Source: Streptomyces sp. V2I9 (GTDB lineage: Bacteria > Actinomycetota > Actinomycetes > Streptomycetales > Streptomycetaceae). From it: a stretch of 64,000 nucleotides of DNA. Below the pieces are notes generated by a model. It worked only from the letters and a program-made list of their open reading frames with translations, ran no database searches and was not told where the DNA came from. Numbering within the stretch: position 1 is the stretch's first letter; each line of letters starts with the position of its first letter. Shown one piece after another: positions 15,673-23,240 of this stretch. Position numbers and translations under genes: made by a program. The stretch covers positions 4,664,626 through 4,728,625 of the forward strand of contig NZ_JAUSZJ010000002.1 in NCBI RefSeq assembly GCF_030817475.1. Reading direction: 5' to 3'.

Positions 15673-17187
15673 GTGGGACGACACAGTCGAAAGGGATCCG
15701 GGGCGATCGGCCCGGACGCGGCGGAACCGGCCGCCGAGCGGGCCGCGGCGCCTCCGGCGTCCGGCACCGGCCGACGCCGGCGGACCGCGCCGGCCGGCGA
15801 CCGGCGGGACGTGTTCTCCCCGCTGACCGGTGACGGGCAGGGCCCGTTCGCCGCCGACGCCCCGCAGGTGCGCGGCGGCCACCCCGAACAGCGCGAGCAG
15901 GGCGGCGGCTGGGGAGCCGGTCCGGTCTCCCGTCCCGGCCAGGGGCACGCCGCCCCCGCGCCGCACGCGTATCCGCCCCGCCCGTACCCCGGTCAGGACC
16001 ACCGCTCCGGGAGCGGCGACCACCGTTCCGGCGGTGGCCGGCCGCCCTCCGGCGGTCCCGGTGTCCAGGACGCCGACGGCCGGCCGTATTCCGGTTCCGG
16101 GGTCCGGGACGGCGACACCCGGCGGCAGGCCGTGGCCCGTCAGGTCTCCGCGCAGCGCGCGGCCCAGCGCGTCGCGGACGGCCGGGCGGCGCGGCAGCGG
16201 CCGGCGCCCGACGGCCCCCCGGTGCCCGGCCCGCGCCGGGAGTTCCTGGAAGCCTTCGACGCCGACGCCCCGGAGAGTGCGCCCGCCGCGCCGCCGCCCA
16301 CGGTCCCGGACGGGGCCGACGAGGCCGGGGCGGAGGCGCCGGAGTCCGACGAGCGCCCGGCGCCCCGGAGCGGCCGGGGCCGGACGTGTACCGGGATCGC
16401 CGCCGCGGCGGTGACCACCGTGCTCGCCGTCGTGGTGGCCGGGCAGGTCGCCGAGGACTCCGGCGACCGTGCGGCCGCCGCGCGCGCCGCCGGTATGGAG
16501 CGCAAGGGCCTGACCGAGGAGGCGTCCCGCTCCGACAACCGCCCGACCCCCAACCACGCCTCGCGCAAGCCCGAGGTCAAGCCCCTCTCGTACGCGGCCA
16601 AGATGGCGCAGCCGTTCCCGCTCGCCGCCGATCTCCGGGGGAGCGGCGAGTTCGAGGCGGTGCCCGGAATGGCGAAGGCTCCGGGGAAGGGGCACAAGCG
16701 CACCTACCGGATCGACGTGGAGAAGGGGCTCGGCCTCGACGCCGGACTGTTCGCCGAGGCCGTGCAGAAGACGCTGAACGACGACCGGAGTTGGGCGCAC
16801 AACGGTGCGATGACCTTCGAGCGGATCTCGTCGGGCCAACCGGAATTCGTGATCACGCTCGCCAGCCCCGGCACCACCGGCGACTGGTGTGCCAAATCCG
16901 GTCTGGACACCACGATCGACAACGTCTCGTGCGATTCCGCCGCGACCGACCGCGTCATGATCAACGCCTACCGCTGGGCCCGGGGCGCGGTCACCTTCGG
17001 TCCGGACAAGATGCTGTCGTACCGCCAGATGCTCATCAACCACGAGGTCGGCCATCGCCTCGGTCACAACCATGTGAGCTGCCGCACTCCGGGCGCGCTC
17101 GCTCCGGTGATGCAGCAGCAGACCAAGAGCCTGGAGCTGGAAGGCATCAAGTGCAAGCCCAACCCCTGGGTGTACCCCAAGAGTTGA
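15673..17187 (+). CDS. Membrane-anchored DUF3152 zinc-protease-like protein
   Basis: A 504-residue type II membrane protein. Residues 1-237 are a long cytoplasmic, Pro/Gly/Arg-rich, low-complexity region; one membrane helix follows at about 239-258; the rest is outside the cell. The extracellular DUF3152 domain holds the zincin motif HEVGHRLGH at about residues 457-465, with Cys residues (DWCAKSG, VSCRTPG, IKCKPNP) that may form disulfides. Metal-dependent peptidase activity is therefore likely but unproven. It starts at GTG 15673, nine bases after the hydrolase stop, implying one operon. Confidence 0.85.
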   Translation: MGRHSRKGSGAIGPDAAEPAAERAAAPPASGTGRRRRTAPAGDRRDVFSPLTGDGQGPFAADAPQVRGGHPEQREQGGGWGAGPVSRPGQGHAAPAPHAYPPRPYPGQDHRSGSGDHRSGGGRPPSGGPGVQDADGRPYSGSGVRDGDTRRQAVARQVSAQRAAQRVADGRAARQRPAPDGPPVPGPRREFLEAFDADAPESAPAAPPPTVPDGADEAGAEAPESDERPAPRSGRGRTCTGIAAAAVTTVLAVVVAGQVAEDSGDRAAAARAAGMERKGLTEEASRSDNRPTPNHASRKPEVKPLSYAAKMAQPFPLAADLRGSGEFEAVPGMAKAPGKGHKRTYRIDVEKGLGLDAGLFAEAVQKTLNDDRSWAHNGAMTFERISSGQPEFVITLASPGTTGDWCAKSGLDTTIDNVSCDSAATDRVMINAYRWARGAVTFGPDKMLSYRQMLINHEVGHRLGHNHVSCRTPGALAPVMQQQTKSLELEGIKCKPNPWVYPKS

Positions 17188-17229
17188 GGCGAGCCGGTCC
17201 GGATGCTGAGACGACCGTCCACTTCCGCT

Positions 17230-17259
17230 TTGACAGCGGTCGGGGCGGTCGTTCATATT
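17230..17259 (+). promoter_or_regulatory. Promoter of the peptide ABC transporter leader
   Basis: A consensus TTGACA (17230-17235) and CATATT (17254-17259) are 18 bases apart. The leader ORF ATG follows seven bases after the -10, so its transcript should be leaderless. Confidence 0.6.
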
Positions 17260-17266
17260 TCTCGGC

Positions 17267-17362
17267 ATGTCGCGCAGCCCCGCACCTTCCGAGATCGCCG
17301 CCCTTGAGCTGGCGCTTTTCGGCGTGACCGGGCACTGCGTCGCCGACGTTCTCTGTAGCTGA
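17267..17362 (+). CDS. Candidate 31-residue leader peptide of the peptide ABC transporter
   Basis: A 31-codon ORF starting MSRSPAPSEIAALE and ending HCVADVLCS, with two Cys codons in its last eight. It begins seven bases after a strong -10 box, so it would be translated from a leaderless mRNA. A terminator-like hairpin (17443-17481) lies between it and the substrate-binding protein. This is the layout of ribosome-dependent attenuators; Cys-containing leaderless leader ORFs upstream of sulfur-related genes are known in mycobacteria. I do not recognise this particular peptide, and the sensed signal is inference. Confidence 0.5.
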   Translation: MSRSPAPSEIAALELALFGVTGHCVADVLCS

Positions 17363-17442
17363 CGCCTGTCCGAGCGCGCGTCGGCCCCTTTTCTTCCTTC
17401 TTTCTCCGTGAGTCCTTTTCCGGCTCCGGCGGGCCCCTGACT

Positions 17443-17481
17443 GCCGCGCCCGGACGTATTCCGTCCGCAGGCGCGGCTTTT
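17443..17481 (+). terminator. Candidate attenuator hairpin in the ABC transporter leader
   Basis: GCCGCGCC and GGACG at 17443-17455 pair with CGTCC and GGCGCGGC up to 17477, with a three-base bulge (GCA), followed by TTTT. It lies 81 bases after the leader ORF stop and 134 bases before the lipoprotein gene, so it would stop transcription before the structural genes. Confidence 0.55.
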
Positions 17482-17614
17482 CCCTTTCCAGCTCCTTTTC
17501 CGGCTCCCTTTCCGTTCTCCGGGAACGGGTTCCGTGCCCTGGTCGGCCGACGCCTGCGCGGACATCGCTTCCTCCGCATTCTTCGCACGCCGTACTCCGA
17601 GAGGTCATCTTCCG

Positions 17615-19339
17615 ATGCGTCAACCGTCCGTCATATCCCGCCGCGTGGCAGCCTCCGCCGCGGTCCTCGTCCTGGCCGCGGGCGTCGCGGCCTGCGGCCC
17701 CGAGGACACCGGCAGCGCCGCCGCCGGCTCCGGGGCCGAGGGCACACCCCGCAAGGGTGGCACCCTCACCGTCCTCAACAGCAACCCGCAGCAGGACTTC
17801 GACCCCGCCCGGCTCTACACCTCCGGCGGTGGCAACGTCCCCTCCCTCGTCTTCCGCACCCTCACCACCCGCAACCGCGAGGACGGGGCCGAGGGCGCGA
17901 AGGTCGTCCCCGACCTCGCCACCGACCTCGGCACGCCCAGCGAGAACGCCACGGTGTGGACGTACACCCTCAAGGAGGGGCTGAAGTACGAGGACGGCAC
18001 CCCGATCACCTCGGCCGACATCAAGTACGGCATCGAACGCTCCTTCGCCGCCGAACTCTCCGGCGGAGCCCCCTACCTGCGGGACTGGCTGATCGGCGGG
18101 GCCGACTACCAGGGCCCGTACAAGGACAGGAAGGGGCTCGACTCCATCGAGACGCCCGACGAGAGGACGATCGTCTTCCGGCTGAACAAGCCCGAGGGCG
18201 AGTTTCCCTACCTCGCCACCCAGACCCAGACCACCCCGGTCCCGCAGGCCAAGGACACCGGAACGAAGTACGAGGAGCACCCGGTCTCCTCGGGGCCGTA
18301 CAAGGTCGTCTCCAACGAGAACGACGGCGAACGCCTCGTCCTGGAGCGCAACCCGCACTGGTCGGCCACGACCGACGAGGAGCGCAAGGCCTACCCCGAC
18401 CGGATCGACGTGCGCTCCGGGCTCGACTCCGCCGTCATCAACCAGCGCCTCTCCGCCTCCCGGGGCGCGGACGCCGCGGCCGTCACCACCGACACCAACC
18501 TCGGCCCCGCCGAACTCGCCAGGACCGGCAGCGACAAGAAGCTCGCCGCCCGCGTCGGCACCGGCCACTTCGGCTACACCAACTACCTCGCCTTCAACCC
18601 GAAGGTGAAGCCCTTCGACGACCCGAAGGTGCGCCGGGCGATCTCGTACGCCATCGACCGCACCTCGGTCGTCAACGCGGCGGGCGGCTCCTCCCTCGCC
18701 GAACCCGCGACCACCTTCCTGCCCGAGCGGGACTCCTTCGGGCACGTCCCCTACGACCACTTCCCGGCCGGGAAGACGGGCGACGCCGCCCGGGCGAAGG
18801 AACTGCTGAAAGAGGCCGGATACGGGAAGGGCCTGACCGTCACGCTCACCCACTCCAACGACAAGGACTTCGAGACCAGCCCGGAGATCGCCACCGCGAT
18901 CCAGGCAGCGCTGAAGAAGGCCGGCATCACCGTCGAGCTCCGGGGCCTGGAGAGCAACGACTACTCCGACACCATCCACAGCGCGAAGAAGGAGCCCGGC
19001 TTCTTCCTCGCCCACTGGGGAGCCGACTGGCCCTCCGGCGGCCCCTTCCTCGCCCCGATCTTCGACGGCCGGCAGATCGTGAAGGACGGCGCCAACTTCA
19101 ACACCGGCTTCCTGAACGACCCCGAGGTCAACCGGGAGATCGACGCGATCAACCAGCTCACCGACCTCGAGGCCGCCGCCGCCCGCTGGGGCGCGCTCGA
19201 CAAGAAGATCGGCGCACAGGCCCTGACCGTCCCGCTCTTCCACCCGGTCTACAAGCGGCTGTACGGCGAGGACGTGAAGAACGTCGTCATCAGCGACTGG
19301 ACCGGTGTCCTCGACGTCTCCCAGGTCGCGGTCAAGTAA
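17615..19339 (+). CDS. ABC transporter substrate-binding lipoprotein (family 5, oligopeptide type)
   Basis: A 574-residue solute-binding protein. Residues 1-26 are a lipoprotein signal (basic start, hydrophobic VLVLAAGVA, then Cys). The mature part begins acidic and has the family 5 block GGTLTVLNSNPQQDFDP, VWTYTLKEGLKYEDGTP near residues 113-129, and KVRRAISYAIDR near 338. This fits dipeptide/oligopeptide or nickel-type substrate binding outside the membrane. The start ATG 17615 gives a normal signal peptide; its ribosome site is weak. It is the first structural gene of a four-gene operon, with the first permease two bases downstream. Confidence 0.9.
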   Translation: MRQPSVISRRVAASAAVLVLAAGVAACGPEDTGSAAAGSGAEGTPRKGGTLTVLNSNPQQDFDPARLYTSGGGNVPSLVFRTLTTRNREDGAEGAKVVPDLATDLGTPSENATVWTYTLKEGLKYEDGTPITSADIKYGIERSFAAELSGGAPYLRDWLIGGADYQGPYKDRKGLDSIETPDERTIVFRLNKPEGEFPYLATQTQTTPVPQAKDTGTKYEEHPVSSGPYKVVSNENDGERLVLERNPHWSATTDEERKAYPDRIDVRSGLDSAVINQRLSASRGADAAAVTTDTNLGPAELARTGSDKKLAARVGTGHFGYTNYLAFNPKVKPFDDPKVRRAISYAIDRTSVVNAAGGSSLAEPATTFLPERDSFGHVPYDHFPAGKTGDAARAKELLKEAGYGKGLTVTLTHSNDKDFETSPEIATAIQAALKKAGITVELRGLESNDYSDTIHSAKKEPGFFLAHWGADWPSGGPFLAPIFDGRQIVKDGANFNTGFLNDPEVNREIDAINQLTDLEAAAARWGALDKKIGAQALTVPLFHPVYKRLYGEDVKNVVISDWTGVLDVSQVAVK

Positions 19340-19341
19340 CC

Positions 19342-20334
19342 ATGTCCGAAGCCCTGTCGGTCCAGAAGGCGGGAGCGGCGCCGGCCGCCGCCCCCGCCAC
19401 CGGGGCCCGGTCGTTCCGGCGGAGGCTGCGCGCCCAGCGCGCCGCCTCCGCCGCGGCCCTCGTCGTCCTCCTGCTCGTCCTGGTCGCCCTCGCCGCGCCG
19501 CTGCTCACCGCCCTGGCGGGCCAGGACCCGAACACCTACCACCCCGACCTCGTCGACTCGGCGGCCGGCGGCGTCCCCCTCGGCTCCTTCGGCGGCATCA
19601 GCGGTGAGCACTGGCTCGGCGTCGAACCGCAGACCGGCCGCGACCTGTTCGCCCGCGTGGTGTACGGGGCGCGGGTCTCGCTCGGCGTCGCCCTCGTGGC
19701 CACCCTCCTCCAGGTCGCCCTCGGCACGGTCATCGGGCTCGCCGCCGCCCTCGGCAACCGCCGGCTCGACCAGCTCCTCGGCCGGATCACCGACATCAAC
19801 GTCGCCCTGCCGGTCATGGTCATCGCCCTGGCGCTCCTGGCGATCGTCCCCGAGACCTTCCCCCGGCCCGTGCTCATCGCCCTGGTCATCGGAGGCATCG
19901 GCTGGTCCGGCACGTCGAAGATCGTGCGCGCCCAGGCGCTCACCCTGAAGTCCCTCGACTTCGTCGCGGCGGCCCGGCTCAGCGGTCGCGGCACCTGGTC
20001 CGTCGCCCGCCGCGAACTGCTGCCCTCGCTCGCCGCGCCCGTCATCACGTACGCGGCCCTCGCCTTCCCGGCCAACATCACCGTCGAGGCGGCCCTGTCC
20101 TTCCTCGGCGTCGGCATCCAACCGCCCACCCCGTCCTGGGGGCAGATGCTCACCGAGGCCGACACCTGGTACCAGGCCGCCCCCACGTATCTTCTGATCC
20201 CCGCCGGGCTCCTCTTCGTCACCGTCCTCGCGCTCACCGTCCTCGGCGAGGGCGTGCGCACCGCACTCGACCCGCGCGCCGCCTCCCGGCTCCGGGTGGG
20301 CACCGGCGCCACCGGGAAGGGGGAGACCACGTGA
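19342..20334 (+). CDS. ABC transporter permease, DppC type
   Basis: A 330-residue permease with an N-terminal cytosolic segment, a first helix at about residues 33-55, and five further helices. The EAA-like loop is in ARLSGRGTWSVARRELLPSL near residues 210-229, with the typical FLGVGIQPPTPSWGQML block near 255. The order C before B is reversed from many dpp/opp operons but occurs in actinobacteria. The start ATG lies two bases after the lipoprotein stop, and its end overlaps the next gene by four bases (GTGA), so translation is coupled. Confidence 0.9.
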   Translation: MSEALSVQKAGAAPAAAPATGARSFRRRLRAQRAASAAALVVLLLVLVALAAPLLTALAGQDPNTYHPDLVDSAAGGVPLGSFGGISGEHWLGVEPQTGRDLFARVVYGARVSLGVALVATLLQVALGTVIGLAAALGNRRLDQLLGRITDINVALPVMVIALALLAIVPETFPRPVLIALVIGGIGWSGTSKIVRAQALTLKSLDFVAAARLSGRGTWSVARRELLPSLAAPVITYAALAFPANITVEAALSFLGVGIQPPTPSWGQMLTEADTWYQAAPTYLLIPAGLLFVTVLALTVLGEGVRTALDPRAASRLRVGTGATGKGETT

Positions 20335-21320
20335 CCGGCTTCCTGCTCCGGCGGCTCGGCGGGGCCGTCCTCGTCCTGCTCGCCCTCACCGTCGTCCTCT
20401 ACGCGGTCTTCTACGTGGCCCCCGGCGACGTCGCCCAGATCGCCTGCGGACCGCGCTGCTCGCCCGCCCAGGTCGCCCAGGTCACCGAGCAACTGCGGCT
20501 GGACGACCCGGTGTACGTGCAGTACGCCCACTTCCTCCAGGGCATCGTCGCCGGACGGGACTTCTCCACCGGCACCGGCACCGAGCACTGCGCGATGCCC
20601 TGCCTCGGCGTCAGCTACCAGTCCGACCAGCAGGTCACCCGGCTCATCCTGGCCAAGCTCCCGGTGACCGGCTCCCTGGTGATCGGCGCGTTCGCGGGCT
20701 GGCTGCTGCTCGGCGTCGGCACCGGCGTGCTCTCCGTCCTGCGGCGCGGCCGGCTCACCGAACGCGTGCTGACCTGGCTGACCCTGGCCGGCTCCGCCAC
20801 CCCGGTCTTCGTCGTCGGACTGCTGCTCATCATCCTGTTCTGCTCCACCCTCCAATGGCTGCCCGCCCCCTCCTACGTCCCCTTCACCGAGGACCCCGAA
20901 CAGTGGGCCTGGGGGCTGCTGCTGCCCTGGACGTCCCTGGCGCTCATCGAGTCCGCCAAGTACGCCCGCCTCACCCGCAGCGCCATGCTGGAGACCCTCG
21001 CCGAAGACCATGTGCGCACGTTCCGCGCGTACGGGGTCGGGGAACGGGCCGTCCTCGGCCGCCACGCGCTGCGGGGCGCGGTGGCTCCCGTCATCGCGCT
21101 GAGCGCCCTGGACCTCGGCACGATGTTCGGCGGCGCGGTGCTCACCGAATCCCTCTTCGGCATTCCCGGCATCGGGCGCGAACTCGTCCACGCGGTCAAG
21201 GTCGTCGACCTGCCCGTCGTGGTCGGGATGGTGCTGGTGACCGGGTTCTTCGTCGTCCTCGCCAACGCCGTCGCGGACCTCCTGTACGCGCTGGCCGACC
21301 GACGGGTGGTCCTGTCATGA
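20331..21320 (+). CDS. ABC transporter permease, DppB type, with Cys-rich outer loop
   Basis: A 329-residue permease beginning MTGFLLRRLGGAVLVLL, the usual DppB start, with six membrane helices. The EAA-type loop is near FRAYGVGERAVLGRHALRG. Unusually, the first periplasm-side loop has four Cys residues, in ACGPRCS near residue 37-43 and HCAMPCLG near 86-93, where most DppB proteins have none. They could form disulfides or bind metal. GTG 20331 overlaps the previous gene by four bases, and its own TGA overlaps the ATPase ATG. Confidence 0.9.
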   Translation: MTGFLLRRLGGAVLVLLALTVVLYAVFYVAPGDVAQIACGPRCSPAQVAQVTEQLRLDDPVYVQYAHFLQGIVAGRDFSTGTGTEHCAMPCLGVSYQSDQQVTRLILAKLPVTGSLVIGAFAGWLLLGVGTGVLSVLRRGRLTERVLTWLTLAGSATPVFVVGLLLIILFCSTLQWLPAPSYVPFTEDPEQWAWGLLLPWTSLALIESAKYARLTRSAMLETLAEDHVRTFRAYGVGERAVLGRHALRGAVAPVIALSALDLGTMFGGAVLTESLFGIPGIGRELVHAVKVVDLPVVVGMVLVTGFFVVLANAVADLLYALADRRVVLS

Positions 21321-23050
21321 CCCCACACCCCGAGCCCCCGGCCGGGTCCCCCGGCGTCACCGGCCGCCCGGCCGAGGCCGACGGGCCCACCCCCCTGGTC
21401 GACGTCACCGATCTCACCGTCGAGTTCGGGCCGGTGAAGGCCGTCGACCGGCTCTCCTTCACCCTGGAGGCGGGCGGCGCGCTGGGCGTGGTGGGGGAGT
21501 CCGGTTCCGGCAAGAGCGCCGCCGCCCACGCCCTGCTCGGCCTCCACCGGAACACCGGCGCCCGCGTCGGCGGAAGCGTCCGCGTCGCCGGTACGGACGT
21601 GAACGCGGCCGACGACCGGGCGCTGCGGGCGCTGCGGGGCGCGAAGGCCGCCGTGGTCTTCCAGGACCCGCTGTCCTCGCTCGACCCGTACCACCCCGTC
21701 GGCGACCAGATCGCCGAGGTGTACCGGGTCCACCGCCCCGTCTCCCGCAAGGCCGCCCGCGCCCGCGCGGTGGAGGTGCTGGACCGGGTCGGCATCCCGC
21801 ACGCCGCCCGCCGCTCCCGGCTGCGCCCGCACGAGTTCTCCGGCGGCATGCGGCAACGCGCCCTCATCGCGATGGCGCTCGCCTGCGAACCGCGCCTGCT
21901 CATCGCGGACGAGCCGACCACCGCCCTCGACGTCACCGTCCAGGCCCAGATCCTGGACCTGCTGCACGATCTGCGCCACGAGACGGGCATGGGTCTGCTG
22001 CTGGTCACCCATGACGTGGGCGTGGCGGCGGAGAGCGTGGACGACGTCCTCGTGATGCGGCGCGGTACGGAGGTGGAACGCGGCCCCGTCGCCCGCGTGC
22101 TGTCCACGCCGCGTGCCCCGTACACGAAGGAACTGCTGGCGGCCGTGCCGCGCGTGGAGGCGCGCCGGGCCGTGCCGGTGCCGGTGGCCCGTGCCGCCGG
22201 GGACGCGCCGCCCGTGGCCGGAGCGCGGGACGCGGCGCCGCTGCTCGAAGCCGTGGACCTGCGGCGCGCGTTCGGGCGGGGGAGCGGGCGGGTCGCGGCC
22301 GTGGACGGGGTCTCGCTCACCGTGCGCGCCGGGGAGACGCTCGGCATCGTGGGCGAGAGCGGCAGCGGCAAGACCACCCTCGGGCGGATGCTGGTCCGGC
22401 TGCTCGACCCCACGGCGGGCCGCCTCCGCTACCGGGGCAGGGAGATCGGCGCGCTGTCGGAGAAGGAGCTGAGGCCCTTCCGCCGCGAGCTCCAGATGGT
22501 CTTCCAGGACCCCGTGGCCTCCCTCAACCCCCGCCGCTCGGTGGGGGAGTCCGTGGCCGATCCGCTCCGGGCCGCCGGGGAGCGCGACGAGGGGCGGGTC
22601 CGGGCCCGGGTGGGCGCGCTCCTGGAACGCGTCGGGCTGGAACCGGCGCACTTCGAGCGCTACCCGCACGAGTTCAGCGGCGGACAGCGCCAGCGCGTCG
22701 GGATCGCCCGCGCCCTGGCCGCGGAGCCGAGGCTGATCGTCTGCGACGAACCGGTCTCCGCCCTGGACGTCACCACCCAGGCCCAGGTCGTCGCCCTGCT
22801 CGCCGAGCTCCAGCGGGAGCTGGGCATCGGCCTGGTCTTCATCGCCCACGACCTCGCCGTGGTCCGGCAGGTCAGTGACCGGGTCGCCGTGATGCGCCGG
22901 GGCGTGATCGTCGAGCAGGGCGAGGCCGACGAGGTGTACGCGGACCCCCGCGACCCGTACACACGGCAGCTCCTGGCGGCCGTGCCCGCCCTCGACCCCG
23001 GCCTCGCGGCGGCCCGCCGGGCGGCCCGGAGGGAGCTGGCCCGAGCCTGA
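21317..23050 (+). CDS. ABC transporter double ATPase (DppD-DppF fusion type)
   Basis: A 577-residue protein with two complete ATP-binding cassettes in tandem. Cassette 1 has GESGSGKS near residue 63, signature FSGGMRQR near 174 and Walker B LLIADEP near 194. Cassette 2 has GESGSGKTT near 346, signature FSGGQRQR near 453 and LIVCDEP near 473. Each ends with the PYTK/PYTR-QLLAAVP tail typical of oligopeptide ATPases. One chain would thus replace the usual DppD/DppF heterodimer. ATG 21317 overlaps the permease stop (ATGA). A perfect hairpin terminator follows at 23127. Confidence 0.92.
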   Translation: MTPHPEPPAGSPGVTGRPAEADGPTPLVDVTDLTVEFGPVKAVDRLSFTLEAGGALGVVGESGSGKSAAAHALLGLHRNTGARVGGSVRVAGTDVNAADDRALRALRGAKAAVVFQDPLSSLDPYHPVGDQIAEVYRVHRPVSRKAARARAVEVLDRVGIPHAARRSRLRPHEFSGGMRQRALIAMALACEPRLLIADEPTTALDVTVQAQILDLLHDLRHETGMGLLLVTHDVGVAAESVDDVLVMRRGTEVERGPVARVLSTPRAPYTKELLAAVPRVEARRAVPVPVARAAGDAPPVAGARDAAPLLEAVDLRRAFGRGSGRVAAVDGVSLTVRAGETLGIVGESGSGKTTLGRMLVRLLDPTAGRLRYRGREIGALSEKELRPFRRELQMVFQDPVASLNPRRSVGESVADPLRAAGERDEGRVRARVGALLERVGLEPAHFERYPHEFSGGQRQRVGIARALAAEPRLIVCDEPVSALDVTTQAQVVALLAELQRELGIGLVFIAHDLAVVRQVSDRVAVMRRGVIVEQGEADEVYADPRDPYTRQLLAAVPALDPGLAAARRAARRELARA

Positions 23051-23126
23051 CCCTCCGTAACATCCGGCCGCCCTACCGCGACAGAACGCGACCGGGCCGG
23101 GAAAGTTACGCCGGTTCACCCCTTTC

Positions 23127-23160
23127 GGTGGCGCGACGGACAACCGTCCGTCGCGCCACC
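23127..23160 (+). terminator. Terminator of the peptide ABC transporter operon
   Basis: A perfect 15-bp inverted repeat with a four-base loop (AACC) begins 77 bases after the ATPase stop and precedes the glycosyltransferase gene. Confidence 0.8.
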
Positions 23161-23240
23161 GATGTATCCGCTTACGGTCTTCCCGCTGCGAGTCGCCATT
23201 TCAACGGTGGCCGCCCACACGGGAGATCGGGGGTGTATTC

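Noticed and set aside
15295..17565. 756-codon minus-strand frame opposite the hydrolase and DUF3152 genes
   Set aside because: No recognisable domain. The plus-strand genes show clear motifs (GNSLGG, HEVGHRLGH).
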